A stretch of 64,000 nucleotides of DNA from Candidatus Dadabacteria bacterium CSP1-2 (lineage in GTDB: Bacteria > Desulfobacterota_D > UBA1144 > Nemesobacterales > CSP1-2): assembly GCA_001443445.1 (NCBI GenBank), contig LDXN01000004.1:1-64000 (forward strand), read 5' to 3'. Below are positions 51,522-61,476 of the stretch, in pieces. The translations under genes were made by a program, and so were the position numbers. The notes under the pieces are model-generated. The model worked only from the letters and a program-made list of their open reading frames with translations, did no database searches and was not told where the DNA came from. Every line of letters begins with the position of its first letter. The stretch's first letter is position 1.

Positions 51522-52793
51522 CTATTCCTCATCTCTAAGCAATTGGTCTAACCCCAAGGTTTCGGCATTGTCAACAACCTCCAACAATTCAGAATCTGAA
51601 AGCTGATCAATCTGTGGGGCAATGAGGCGGTGCTCAGGTCGTTTGGTAATCAAATCATGTAGAGCTGCTCTCGTGTCATTTTCCATCCTCAGATTCTCAG
51701 CAGCACGGAGAAAATCGCCGACGAAATCTTGCACTTTCCGTCGCTGATCAACGTCTATCGCTGGACGAGTCATGTCTTGTACTGATTCCACCCACACGAA
51801 ATCATCACGTGCTACTTCTGATTCGCGGAGTGGCTTGGCTAGGTCACCGTCAGGATTTACATTTCTCAGCTTTGCGTGCAGGTCACCACGTCCTGTAAGC
51901 CGCAAGCGGAGGACAGCGCCATGTGTCTTTGCTTGGGAACGCACCTCCTCACGTGTCGCTTCAAGTTTCTGAAGCAACTCTTCTATTGCGCTCAACTCGG
52001 CGATATCCACTTCTTCCACGAACCATCGCACTAAGTCAGTGGAAATAAATTCAGGGATAATATGTCCCCCAGGATACACACGAACTAAGTAACAGCCACG
52101 CTCGCCTAATTCACGCACACTTCGCCCCTGGGTATTGCCTGGATAAATTACGCATGGGTCGCTCTCACGCAGCACCTTTCGCGAGTGAATATGTCCTAAT
52201 GCCCAGTAGTTCATACCACAAACAACCAAGTCATCTATGGTACATGGAGCATAGTTATCATGGTTCGGGTCGCCTCCCACATTGCAATGCAGTACGCCGA
52301 TGGAAAAAGGGTCGCTCGGTTCACTCCGAAATCGCGAAGCAAGATTCTCTTTAACCTGGGGGATGGGATAACTAATGCCGTATATATATGCTAATACCTC
52401 GCTACCGCGCTTGGCGGCTATCCTTTCTACTTTATCTCCACTAAAGTAATGCACGCCGATGGGTACTTTGAGCCCTGCCTCCCAGCCCGATAGTGGGTCG
52501 TGATTGCCATAGGTGACAAAACATTGCATCTCGGAATCTACTGCACGACGGAGCGCATCACGAAACTGCAACTGCGCACGCAGGCTTCGGTCGGCTCCAT
52601 CATAAACATCACCCGCCACAATCAAAAAGTTAGCAGATCGTTGGATAGCGATATCGATGACATTATTAAAAGCTTTGAATGTTGCGTCGCGAAGTACAGC
52701 GGCAATCTCGGGAGCTACGGAGTGGACTCCTTCAAAAGGACTATCCAAGTGCAAATCAGCACAGTGAACAAAACTGAATAGGGCATTAGTCAT
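51522..52793 (-). CDS. YhaO/SbcD-like metallophosphoesterase DNA exonuclease
   Basis: FVHCADLHLDSPF, LIVAGDVYDGADRS, CFVTYGNHDPLSGW, YWALGHIHSRKVL. Confidence 0.94.
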   Translation of the reverse strand: MTNALFSFVHCADLHLDSPFEGVHSVAPEIAAVLRDATFKAFNNVIDIAIQRSANFLIVAGDVYDGADRSLRAQLQFRDALRRAVDSEMQCFVTYGNHDPLSGWEAGLKVPIGVHYFSGDKVERIAAKRGSEVLAYIYGISYPIPQVKENLASRFRSEPSDPFSIGVLHCNVGGDPNHDNYAPCTIDDLVVCGMNYWALGHIHSRKVLRESDPCVIYPGNTQGRSVRELGERGCYLVRVYPGGHIIPEFISTDLVRWFVEEVDIAELSAIEELLQKLEATREEVRSQAKTHGAVLRLRLTGRGDLHAKLRNVNPDGDLAKPLRESEVARDDFVWVESVQDMTRPAIDVDQRRKVQDFVGDFLRAAENLRMENDTRAALHDLITKRPEHRLIAPQIDQLSDSELLEVVDNAETLGLDQLLRDEE

Positions 52794-52990
52794 CTGACGG
52801 AGTAAAATTCATTAAGGTTTTGACAATTTTATAAACCATTTCACCAGTTGATAAATCCCTGTTGTTAAATCTGAACTCTAGTTCTTTGACATAGTATATC
52901 AAGTTATAAGTGGCAACGCCATGATGTTTGAGAAGATGTTCTTAGAGATAACCCCAGAAGCCCTCGATGCCGTTAATTGAAGAGAAAAAA
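52786..52990 (-). pseudogene. 3' remnant of an IS1595-family (ISXO2-like) transposase
   Basis: SSINGIEGFWGYL*EHLLKHHGVATYNLIYYVKELEFRFNNRDLSTGEMVYKIVKTL in one frame, internal TAA. Confidence 0.75.
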
Positions 52991-53190
52991 TTAGGATATC
53001 TTATAGTTAGATAAGCTGTTCTTATTTCTTCACCCGCCGCCCCTAGGGTGTCCAAATAGGTGTCCATAGTGAGTCAAAATAATCGAAATAATCTAAATAC
53101 TCAAGTATAAAGAATAAGCGATTTCCCCTTTATTTACAATACGTTTAAGCAATTACAGTGACTTATGAAAATTGTACTGATTGCCCTCCG

Positions 53191-53237
53191 AAGCCAGAGG
53201 TCGCGGGTTCGAATCCCGTCGGTCCCGTCTCTAAAAA
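53191..53237. repeat. att-like direct repeat, right copy
   Basis: aagccagaggtcgcgggttcgaatcccgtcggtcccgtctctaaaaa; 43/47 identical to 44431-44477. Confidence 0.85.
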
Positions 53238-53245
53238 TCTGAAAC

Positions 53246-54394
53246 TTATTGGTATACTTTCGATTCAGCCCTTCCTGCTTTAATCTGAAAGATTTTCTTC
53301 TCGCCTTTATGATGGACTTCTTTAGGATTGGTTGCTGTAACAAAAATCTGCCCTGAATATTCTTCAATAAGTCTATAGAGAAAATTTCTTCTTCTCTCAT
53401 CAAGTTCACTCGTTATATCATCTAAAAGCAGGATTGGATTTTTCCCAAGAAGTATTCTTGTGAGTTCAATCTCAGATGCTTTGAGTGCGAGCGCAAGGGT
53501 CTTTGCCTCACCCTGAGAAGCAAACACTAAAGCATCTATTCCGTCAATTGTAAATCCTGGAAGGTCTCTATGAGGGCCGACCGAGGTGTGTCCTCGTCTT
53601 TTATCAATGTGAAACCTTGATCTTAACTCCCTTTTTAGCTCTTCTATAAGATTATTCCCTAGATTGAAGGAGGGCTTATATTGAATTTTTATGCCTGTAT
53701 CGAGACCCGAGATAAATCTATAATTTTTTTCAAGCAGTGGCTCCAGCCTCTCTATTAGTTTGATCCTTCTTCTGACTATTTTCCCTCCAAGTTCTGCTAT
53801 CTGTTCATCCCATGCCTCAAGTGTTTCTCTGGTTACACCTCTTAGAAAAAGGGCGTTTCTCTGTGTGAGAGCACGTAAATATGACTTTAAATCTATAAGA
53901 TGCTCATACTTTAGATTGCATATAAGCGTATCTATATATCTCCTCCTATCTTGAGGGGAACCCTTTATTAAATCTAAGTCCGCCGGTAGAAATGTCACGA
54001 CATTGAATCTTCCTAGAAGCTTTGGTATATCATAGACAATCTTTCCATTAAGCTTTACGGTTTTTCCGCCCTTTGTAAGGATTATATGGACCTCATTAAG
54101 CCCTGAATCTGACTCAAGCTCACCCTTTATTCTCCCTTCTGTTTCTCCGAAACTGATAAGCTCTTCCATTCTTACCTGTTTGAAGGGTCTAAGTGTGCAG
54201 AGTAGGTGAATCGCTTCAAGTAGGTTGGTTTTTCCCTGTGCGTTCTCTCCAGAGATTAAATTAAAACTTTCATGAAAGGTAAAGATTTCGGTTTTATAGC
54301 TTCTATAGTTTTTAAGGGTGATTGATCTAAGTATCAACAGAGTGCTGATTCTGGTGTTTGAAAAGAGTATAATAACAATTATATGTTTGTTCAA
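53246..54394 (-). CDS. recF: DNA replication/repair protein RecF
   Basis: SGENAQGKTNLLEAIHLL, LFLRG, LLLDDITSELDERRR. Confidence 0.96.
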   Translation of the reverse strand: MNKHIIVIILFSNTRISTLLILRSITLKNYRSYKTEIFTFHESFNLISGENAQGKTNLLEAIHLLCTLRPFKQVRMEELISFGETEGRIKGELESDSGLNEVHIILTKGGKTVKLNGKIVYDIPKLLGRFNVVTFLPADLDLIKGSPQDRRRYIDTLICNLKYEHLIDLKSYLRALTQRNALFLRGVTRETLEAWDEQIAELGGKIVRRRIKLIERLEPLLEKNYRFISGLDTGIKIQYKPSFNLGNNLIEELKRELRSRFHIDKRRGHTSVGPHRDLPGFTIDGIDALVFASQGEAKTLALALKASEIELTRILLGKNPILLLDDITSELDERRRNFLYRLIEEYSGQIFVTATNPKEVHHKGEKKIFQIKAGRAESKVYQ

Positions 54395-54402
54395 CGTTGC
54401 TA

Positions 54403-54499
54403 AAGAAGAATTAAGGAGTCAGTCCCCGACGAATTCATCGGGGACGGGATCCAGAAGAAAAGAAGAAACCTTCTGGCTTCTGACTCCTCAATTCTTCTT
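54403..54499. repeat. Nested triple-hairpin palindrome between divergent recF and CDC48-like genes
   Basis: aagaagaattaaggagtcag / ctgactcctcaattcttctt (19/20); inner GTCCCCGAcGAATTCaTCGGGGAC; inner CCAGAAG/CTTCTGG. Confidence 0.93.
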
Positions 54500-54534
54500 G
54501 ACCTTAAATAGCGATAGCGGTAATATTTTAATTA

Positions 54535-56700
54535 GTGAATGACATGATAACGTTTAAAATTGCTGAGATTTCAGTAAAAGATGCTGGGAAGGGCCTTGGA
54601 AGGGTTGACCCAAAAGATATGCATGCCCTTGGTATAGCTGCTTTTGATTTGATTGAAATAGGAGGAAAAAGAAAAACTGTCGTTAGGGCAATGCCTTTAG
54701 AAAAGTCACAACGTGGTCAATCCTTGATCCAGGTGGACGGGATTACTAGAGAGAATGCTAGGGTTGGAATTGATGATAGTGTGTTTGTAAAAAAGGTCGA
54801 AAGTAAGCAGGCGATAAAAGTAGTGCTTGCACCCACAAGCGCTGATCTTCTCTTAAACGGTGATAATACAGACTACCTAGTGAGTCGTCTTGATGGGATT
54901 CCAGTTACAGTTGGGGATAGGGTAAGGATCACTCTCCCTGGTTTAAGAATAGAGGATTTTCAGGTGCTTGGGGCTATCCCTGCAGAATCCATCGTTGTTC
55001 GCTCTGCAACAAAGATAGAGCTTAGAAAAAAACCAAAGGGCAAGGTAGATTCCTCAAGGGTAACCTACGAGGATGTCGGTGGTCTAAAGGAACAGATTAG
55101 AAAGGTAAGAGAGATGGTAGAGCTTCCTCTCAGATACCCTCAAGTATTTGAAAGACTCGGAATAGATCCACCAAGAGGGGTTCTTCTTTTAGGACCTCCT
55201 GGAAGTGGAAAGACCCTACTTGCAAAGGCAGTTGCACATGAAACTAATGTATCTTTTCAGGCGATAAACGGTCCTGAGATAATACATAAGTTCTATGGCG
55301 AAAGTGAAGCTAGGCTTAGAGATATCTTTGAAATCGCTGAGAGAAACCAACCCTCAATTATCTTTCTTGATGAGATTGATGCAATTGCACCGAAAAGAGA
55401 AAAGGTTTCTGGGGAGGTGGAAAAAAGGGTTGTGGCCCAGCTTCTTGCACTTATGGATGGGCTGAAGGATAGAGGTAGGGTAATAGTAGTTGGGGCGACA
55501 AATCTTCCGAGCATGCTTGACTCTGCTTTGAGAAGACCAGGAAGATTCGACAGGGAGGTAAGTTTAGACGTCCCTGATAGAAATGGAAGACTTGAGATTT
55601 TTGAAGTTCATACTCGCGGGATGCCCCTAGCCGATGATGTAGACCTCGAACGCCTTGCTGATATCACACATGGCTTTGTCGGTGCAGACATTGAAAACCT
55701 CTGCCGCGAGGCAGCGATGAGGTCTATTAGGACTATGCTACCAGATATAGATTTTGAGGGTAGTAATCTTCCATATGATAAGCTCATGGAACTTCGTGTT
55801 GAGATGGAAGATTTTATCGATGCATTAAGAGGAGTCGAGCCATCAGCGATTAGAGAGATATTTGTCGAGATTCCTAAAGTCAATTGGAAGGATATAGGTG
55901 GCCTTGATGAAATAAAAGAGAGGCTTACGGAAGCTGTCATCTGGCCCATAAAATATAGGGAGCTTTTTGAAGCTACACAGACGAAAGCCCCAAAAGGAAT
56001 ACTTCTCTATGGACCGCCTGGAAATGGAAAAACCCTTCTTGCAAAGGCTATAGCAAATGAAAGCGGAGTAAATTTTATTTCGATAAAGGGTGCAGAACTC
56101 CTTTCAAAATATGTAGGCGAGTCTGAACATGCTGTAAGGGAGGTGTTTAAGAAGGCAAAACAGGTTGCCCCATGTATAGTCTTCTTTGATGAGATTGACG
56201 CTATTGCCCCCTGCCGCGCTGGTGGCGATAACACCCACGTTTCAGAGAGGGTGGTTAGTCAACTACTGATAGAAATGGATGGCGTGGAAGAGCTAAGAGG
56301 TATTCTCGTACTTGCTGCTACCAATAGAATTGATATGGTAGATCCTGCGTTACTGAGGGCCGGAAGGTTTGACCTATCTCTAAAAATTCCATATCCTGAT
56401 GAAGAGGCACTGTTTGAAATCCTATGTATCCATACTCGTGGAAAACCACTTGCAAGGGATGTGAATTTAAGAGAGATAGCAGGAAGTATTAAGGGGTTAT
56501 CTGGAGCTGATATTGAACTACTTTGTCAGAGGGCTTCACTTATTGCAATAAGAGAGCACCTGAGTCGTGGAAAGGGGGTTTTAAGAATTACTTACCTTCA
56601 TTTTGAAGAGGCTCTAAAAGAGGCAAGTGGAAAGGTAAAGGGGCCTATTATTCCTACAAACATTTCTAAAGAAAGGTTTGGAGGAGAAACTCTCTCATAA
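54535..56700 (+). CDS. CDC48/VAT-type AAA ATPase with N-terminal double-psi barrel domain
   Basis: Two AAA modules: [17 protein letters not shown] and [18 protein letters not shown]-domain [15 protein letters not shown]... Confidence 0.95.
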   Translation: MNDMITFKIAEISVKDAGKGLGRVDPKDMHALGIAAFDLIEIGGKRKTVVRAMPLEKSQRGQSLIQVDGITRENARVGIDDSVFVKKVESKQAIKVVLAPTSADLLLNGDNTDYLVSRLDGIPVTVGDRVRITLPGLRIEDFQVLGAIPAESIVVRSATKIELRKKPKGKVDSSRVTYEDVGGLKEQIRKVREMVELPLRYPQVFERLGIDPPRGVLLLGPPGSGKTLLAKAVAHETNVSFQAINGPEIIHKFYGESEARLRDIFEIAERNQPSIIFLDEIDAIAPKREKVSGEVEKRVVAQLLALMDGLKDRGRVIVVGATNLPSMLDSALRRPGRFDREVSLDVPDRNGRLEIFEVHTRGMPLADDVDLERLADITHGFVGADIENLCREAAMRSIRTMLPDIDFEGSNLPYDKLMELRVEMEDFIDALRGVEPSAIREIFVEIPKVNWKDIGGLDEIKERLTEAVIWPIKYRELFEATQTKAPKGILLYGPPGNGKTLLAKAIANESGVNFISIKGAELLSKYVGESEHAVREVFKKAKQVAPCIVFFDEIDAIAPCRAGGDNTHVSERVVSQLLIEMDGVEELRGILVLAATNRIDMVDPALLRAGRFDLSLKIPYPDEEALFEILCIHTRGKPLARDVNLREIAGSIKGLSGADIELLCQRASLIAIREHLSRGKGVLRITYLHFEEALKEASGKVKGPIIPTNISKERFGGETLS

Positions 56701-56712
56701 CTTTAAATCCAA

Positions 56713-57561
56713 TTGGAGCAAACCATAGCTTCTACCGGTTCTTCAGTCCTCATTATCCCTGCCTTCATTTTCGGTTCTGTTGTAGGGAGTTTTCTTAACG
56801 CCTGCATCTATAGCTTACCAAGGCAGGGATCAAGAGTTTTTATTCATCCCTACTGTACATCCTGCGGAACTCCAAACAAGCCATACGATATTATTCCTAT
56901 AGTTAGCTACATCATTCTTCTCGGAAGGTGTAGGGCCTGTGGCTCAAGGATTTCTCCAACGTATTTGGTTGTAGAGCTTCTTTCCGGTGTTGTTTCTGCC
57001 CTCTTGGTCTGGAGATTTGGTATATCTCTAACATCTTTATTTTACTTAATTTTTCTTTTTTCACTTATCGTTGTGACTTTTATAGATTTAGAACATAGGA
57101 TAATTCCTAATGTAATAACGCTTCCTGGGATCATAGTAGGGCTTATTTATAATGCTTTGAATACCAATTGGGTAACATTGCAAATGGACTTTAGTTCTTT
57201 TCAGTTTACATTGTCCGATTTTCTTAGAATCTCAGATGAAGTAGGTATTATTGGCTCGATATTAGGGATAATTCTTGGCGGAGGAATACTCTATTTTATC
57301 GGATTTATTTACGAGGCTATAAAAAAAAGAGAAGGAATGGGGATGGGTGATGTAAAACTTCTTGCGATGATTGGAGCCTTTATTGGCTGGAAAGGGGTAA
57401 TTTTTGTTGCCTTTCTAAGCTCCTTATTTGGAGTACTCGTTGGAATACCCATAATTCTTTTTAAAAGAGGCGACTTAAAATATGCCATCCCATACGGTCC
57501 TTTTCTCTCCCTCGCTGCAGCTTTTTACTGTATTACCGGCGGGTTTAGTTTTAGGTTTTAG
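56713..57561 (+). CDS. pilD: Prepilin peptidase (PilD/GspO, A24)
   Basis: GSVVGSFLNACIYSLP; CTSCG/CRACGS; DLEHRIIPN; GMGMGDVKLLAMIGAFIGW. Confidence 0.95.
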   Translation: MEQTIASTGSSVLIIPAFIFGSVVGSFLNACIYSLPRQGSRVFIHPYCTSCGTPNKPYDIIPIVSYIILLGRCRACGSRISPTYLVVELLSGVVSALLVWRFGISLTSLFYLIFLFSLIVVTFIDLEHRIIPNVITLPGIIVGLIYNALNTNWVTLQMDFSSFQFTLSDFLRISDEVGIIGSILGIILGGGILYFIGFIYEAIKKREGMGMGDVKLLAMIGAFIGWKGVIFVAFLSSLFGVLVGIPIILFKRGDLKYAIPYGPFLSLAAAFYCITGGFSFRF

Positions 57562-57870
57562 TTGCTCGGGTTTTCATATATAAGACCATTCCAAATTAAG
57601 TTGAAATCCTTTAGAATTAAGGAAGTTGACTTATGGAAAAGCTTCATTATGGAGTTAATAATCAAGCCCTTTTTAGCGACTACTATCTTACAGACCTCGT
57701 TAAAGTGACGATTTCCTGAAGAAGCATGCGGCTGAATAGTGATTGTTAATTAAATAATTTAAACTTATTTTATTAAGGCCTATATCTTGTTACTTGATGA
57801 TAGGTTATTGGTCTAAAAAATAATCATTTATCCTAAAAGTTAAAGGCTAAGGTTAGGAGGTGAAAACAAA

Positions 57871-58095
57871 GTGAAAGAGTACAACTACACAATAATCCTC
57901 GAAAGAGAGGAAGACGGCAGTTATCACGTCTTTTGTCCTGTTCTTCCAGGATATCATACCCAAGGTGATACCCATGAAGAAGCTTTAGAAAATATAAAAG
58001 ACGCTATAAAACTCTACATAGAGAGCCTTAAAGCCCATCGAGAAAAAATTCCTACGGAGGACATTATCATCAAACCAGTAAAGGTGGCTTTATGA
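57871..58095 (+). CDS. hicB: HicB family antitoxin
   Basis: YTIILEREEDGSYHVFCPVLPGYHTQGDTHEEALENIKDAIKLYIESL. Confidence 0.9.
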   Translation: MKEYNYTIILEREEDGSYHVFCPVLPGYHTQGDTHEEALENIKDAIKLYIESLKAHREKIPTEDIIIKPVKVAL

Positions 58096-58148
58096 GACTA
58101 CTTTCACCACTCTTGACAAATTATTTTTTTTGGTGAATTGTCAGCTTA

Positions 58149-58378
58149 ATGAATCCACTCTTACCACAGTTAAAGGCGAGGGATGTTATTCGGGTTGCTA
58201 AGAAGCTTGGTTTTGAATTAGATAGACAATCTGGAAGCCGCGCTATCTATTATCGTAAGTCTGATAAGCGTCGAATTGTCGAACAGTTCATCCTACTAAG
58301 GATATTAGACCGAAGACTTTATACGGTATCATCAAGGATATGGGTATAGAGCCCGAGGATTTTAAAAAGTTGCTATAA
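58149..58378 (+). pseudogene. hicA: HicA family toxin, frameshifted
   Basis: LPQLKARDVIRVAKKLGFELDRQSGSRAIYYRKSDKRRIV then, after a 1-nt loss near 58276-58284, TVHPTKDIRPKTLYGIIKDMGIEPEDFKKLL* in another frame. Confidence 0.85.
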
Positions 58379-58514
58379 AAATCCGATACAGTTAACGAAT
58401 ATGATTTGGTTTATGAAATTCTTATAAGCTTCACAAGCTGAAGGCTTACGGAAAAAGAGATATTGGATTAGAATTTATCGAGGTACTAATATATTTATTT
58501 TGGGAATCTAAATC

Positions 58515-60017
58515 ATGCGGCAGATAGGGCTAAGGGTTGAGATACTTTTTAATATTCTTTTTCTTACCGCTGTTGCCATGTTCCTTATTGGTATTATCGC
58601 TTTTAAGGTTACAGAAAGATTTGCTCTCCAGGGAAAGATTGATGGAGCTAAGTCTATAATTGCTGCATTTGAGTCTTTATACGCCAAGGATGGAGATCTA
58701 GAGAGCAGGTTTGATTTGTTAAAGGATTTTCTTGAGCCAGGAGCATGGATGGTGATTTCAGACAGGCAAACAAGAAGGGTGTTTCATGCGGATTCAACTC
58801 AGAAGGTTAAAAACATAGCGGATCCTCTCATTCTTGAGGTAATGAAAACTGGGAGACCTAAGGTTAATTTTGAAGGAATCAACATACCTCCGTTTGCGTT
58901 CTATAAAGGATTTATGATTGCCTCCCCGCTTAAAAGAGGCGGAAAACAGGAAGGTGTCGTTTTCCTGTATCAACCTTTACTTTCACTTGAAAAAGGTATT
59001 ATCTCGGGTCAGAGACTGATAGCTATTTCGATTTTATTGGATTTAATTGTTATTGCGCTTTTTGGGTTTTACTTACTCTCAAAAAGAGTGATTAGACCAG
59101 TTCATGAACTCATAGAAACTACAGGAGAGATAGCAAGGGGGAGGTTTCCATCTAAGACAAATTTAGGTGGGGTGAAAGAAATAGTTCAACTCAACGATGC
59201 CTTAAGGAAGATGTATGATGAAATTGAGTTAAGTAAGATGAAGCTCAAAGAGAATATAAAGGCGCTAGAGGAATCGAATCAGGCACTTCTAAGTACGCAG
59301 AAAGAGCTTATAGCTTCTGAAAAGCTTGCATCCCTTGGAAAACTTTCAGCAGGTATTGCACATGAGATAGGGAATCCTCTAAGTGCAATAAAGGGTTATG
59401 TTGAGTTATTAAAAAAGGGGTACATACTGCAGGATGATAAAAGGGCTGAGTCTCTGAGCTCTCTCGAAAAAGAGCTAGAGAGGGTAGACAGAATTATCCG
59501 CACCCTACTAGATTACTCACGACCAAGAGGTTTTGCATTGAAGAGGGTTGACGTAAATGATGTCATCAAAGATACTGCTGAATTAGTTAAAAGTCAGGGG
59601 CTTCTAAAAGACATTGATCTAACCCTCGATCTTGCTACTGGACTTAGTCTTATCGAGATAGATCCGTATCAACTTTCCCAGGTTCTTATAAACTTGATAC
59701 TAAATTCTAGGGATGCTATCCTTCGAGACGGGGTGATTACAATATCCTCTTTAGGCACTCCAAATGAGGGTGTTGAAATTTCTGTTAGGGACAATGGCGT
59801 TGGAATTCCAAAAGAAATAATTGATAAGATATTTGATCCATTTTTTACTACAAAGGATCCTGGAAGGGGGACAGGACTCGGTCTTTCAGTGTCTCAAAGA
59901 ATAGTTCAACACTTTGGCGGAAGAATCAGAGTGCAAAATGAGCCTGAAATTGGTTCTGTTTTTAGAATAACATTTCCTGGTGTTAAAGATCATGGCAGCC
60001 AAGGTTCTGATAATTGA
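58515..60017 (+). CDS. Sensor histidine kinase (NtrB/AtoS-like, HAMP)
   Basis: [62 protein letters not shown]. Confidence 0.95.
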   Translation: MRQIGLRVEILFNILFLTAVAMFLIGIIAFKVTERFALQGKIDGAKSIIAAFESLYAKDGDLESRFDLLKDFLEPGAWMVISDRQTRRVFHADSTQKVKNIADPLILEVMKTGRPKVNFEGINIPPFAFYKGFMIASPLKRGGKQEGVVFLYQPLLSLEKGIISGQRLIAISILLDLIVIALFGFYLLSKRVIRPVHELIETTGEIARGRFPSKTNLGGVKEIVQLNDALRKMYDEIELSKMKLKENIKALEESNQALLSTQKELIASEKLASLGKLSAGIAHEIGNPLSAIKGYVELLKKGYILQDDKRAESLSSLEKELERVDRIIRTLLDYSRPRGFALKRVDVNDVIKDTAELVKSQGLLKDIDLTLDLATGLSLIEIDPYQLSQVLINLILNSRDAILRDGVITISSLGTPNEGVEISVRDNGVGIPKEIIDKIFDPFFTTKDPGRGTGLGLSVSQRIVQHFGGRIRVQNEPEIGSVFRITFPGVKDHGSQGSDN

Positions 60018-61356
60018 TGATGAAGAGGGTGTAAGAAAAACGCTTTCGCTTAATCTAGGAATGGAGGGTTACGAGGTTGAAAGCGTGGAAGGCGCAGACA
60101 CTGCCCTCAATCTTATTGATAGTGGTAAGAATTATGATTTTATAATCTCGGATATCCGTATGCCCGGTACGGATGGGCTTCAATTTCTAAAGGAGATTAA
60201 GGGTCGTGATTTGGGGTCAATTGTAATAATGATCTCTGCCTATGGGACAGTAGAAACATCAATCGAAGCTATAAAATGCGGTGCCTCCGATTATGTAAAT
60301 AAACCTATTAATACTGATGAGCTCTTTCTACGCATGCGTATGGCTGAAGAGAGAGAGAGACTTAGAAGAGAAAACCTTCTACTCAGGAAGGGACTCGGAA
60401 AGGACGATGGATTCGAGGCAATAGTCTTTACAAGTGATAAGATGGGAGGGGTCGTAGATTTTGTAAAAAGGGTTTCTGAATATAAGACTACCGTTCTTAT
60501 AACTGGAGAAAGCGGAACGGGTAAAGAGCTAATTGCGCATGCTATTCATGCAAGAAGTCCTAGAAAAGACGGAGCTTTTGTAGCAATAAACTGTTCTGCG
60601 ATTCCTGAATCACTCCTAGAAAGTGAGCTATTTGGGTATGTAAAGGGTGCATTTAGCGGAGCAAGCCAATCTAAGAGAGGACTTTTTGAAGAGGCTAATG
60701 GCGGGACTTTATTTCTGGATGAGATTGGAGAATTTCCAATTCATCTTCAATCAAAACTCCTTAGGGTTCTTCAGGAGGAGGAGATAAGACGTCTTGGAGA
60801 TACAAAAACGATAAAGGTAGATGTTCGAATCATTGCGGCCACGTCACGTGATCTCAATGAGGATGTTAAACAAGGAAGCTTCAGGGGCGACTTATTCTAT
60901 AGGCTAAATGTTCTTCCGATTCATATTCCACCGCTTAGGGAAAGGAAGGACGACATACCAATCTTAGTTGATTATTTCATAAAAAAATACAATGGGAAGC
61001 TGAATCGTTTTGTTAAAGGTGTGAGTCAGCAAGCAATGTCGGAGCTTCTTCAGTATCCATGGTATGGAAATATTAGGGAGCTTGAAAACGTAGTAGAAAG
61101 GGCTATGATTCTTTGCGATTCGAATTCACTCGATAGAGTTAATTTCAATTTAAAAGATAACAACATTCAAGGTGATGCTTGGTTTGATTCCCTCTCGCTT
61201 GATAAAGCTTGGCAGAAACTCGAAAAGGCGTATATAGAAAAAGCACTTTTAGAAAGTGGCGGAAATCGCACACAGGCTGCAAAACTCCTTGGCCTTAGTC
61301 GCCGCTCTTTGCTTTATAAACTCAAGCAGTATGGATATTCCGAGGAAGAGGATTAA
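59992..61356 (+). CDS. Sigma54-dependent response regulator (NtrC family)
   Basis: [37 protein letters not shown]; Fis-type C-terminal HTH; supplied ORF begins at 59980. Confidence 0.96.
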   Translation: MAAKVLIIDDEEGVRKTLSLNLGMEGYEVESVEGADTALNLIDSGKNYDFIISDIRMPGTDGLQFLKEIKGRDLGSIVIMISAYGTVETSIEAIKCGASDYVNKPINTDELFLRMRMAEERERLRRENLLLRKGLGKDDGFEAIVFTSDKMGGVVDFVKRVSEYKTTVLITGESGTGKELIAHAIHARSPRKDGAFVAINCSAIPESLLESELFGYVKGAFSGASQSKRGLFEEANGGTLFLDEIGEFPIHLQSKLLRVLQEEEIRRLGDTKTIKVDVRIIAATSRDLNEDVKQGSFRGDLFYRLNVLPIHIPPLRERKDDIPILVDYFIKKYNGKLNRFVKGVSQQAMSELLQYPWYGNIRELENVVERAMILCDSNSLDRVNFNLKDNNIQGDAWFDSLSLDKAWQKLEKAYIEKALLESGGNRTQAAKLLGLSRRSLLYKLKQYGYSEEED

Positions 61357-61476
61357 CATTTCTAAGTAAGCTAAGGGGTTCAAAAGAACGATGTTTTATG
61401 ACAGTGGACTTTATTATATGATATATGTAAAAATAGAGATTTTAGTAATAAAACGGCAAGTAATATATAGGGTTTA

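Larger units (their letters stand above)
44431..53237. mobile_element. Genomic island integrated at tRNA-Asp
   Basis: Flanking 47-nt direct repeats (43/47 identical), integrase remnant at the tRNA end, SOS/repair cargo, IS relic. Confidence 0.75.

Noticed and set aside
53183-53228. Possible second tRNA gene at the right island end
   Set aside because: Only the anticodon-loop-to-3'-end half is present with no matching 5' acceptor/D-arm; best explained as an att duplicate.
53134-53409. Minus-strand ORF containing DGTDGIRTRDLWLRRA
   Set aside because: Classic spurious translation across tRNA T-arm sequence (the att repeat) and antisense to/overlapping recF in another frame.
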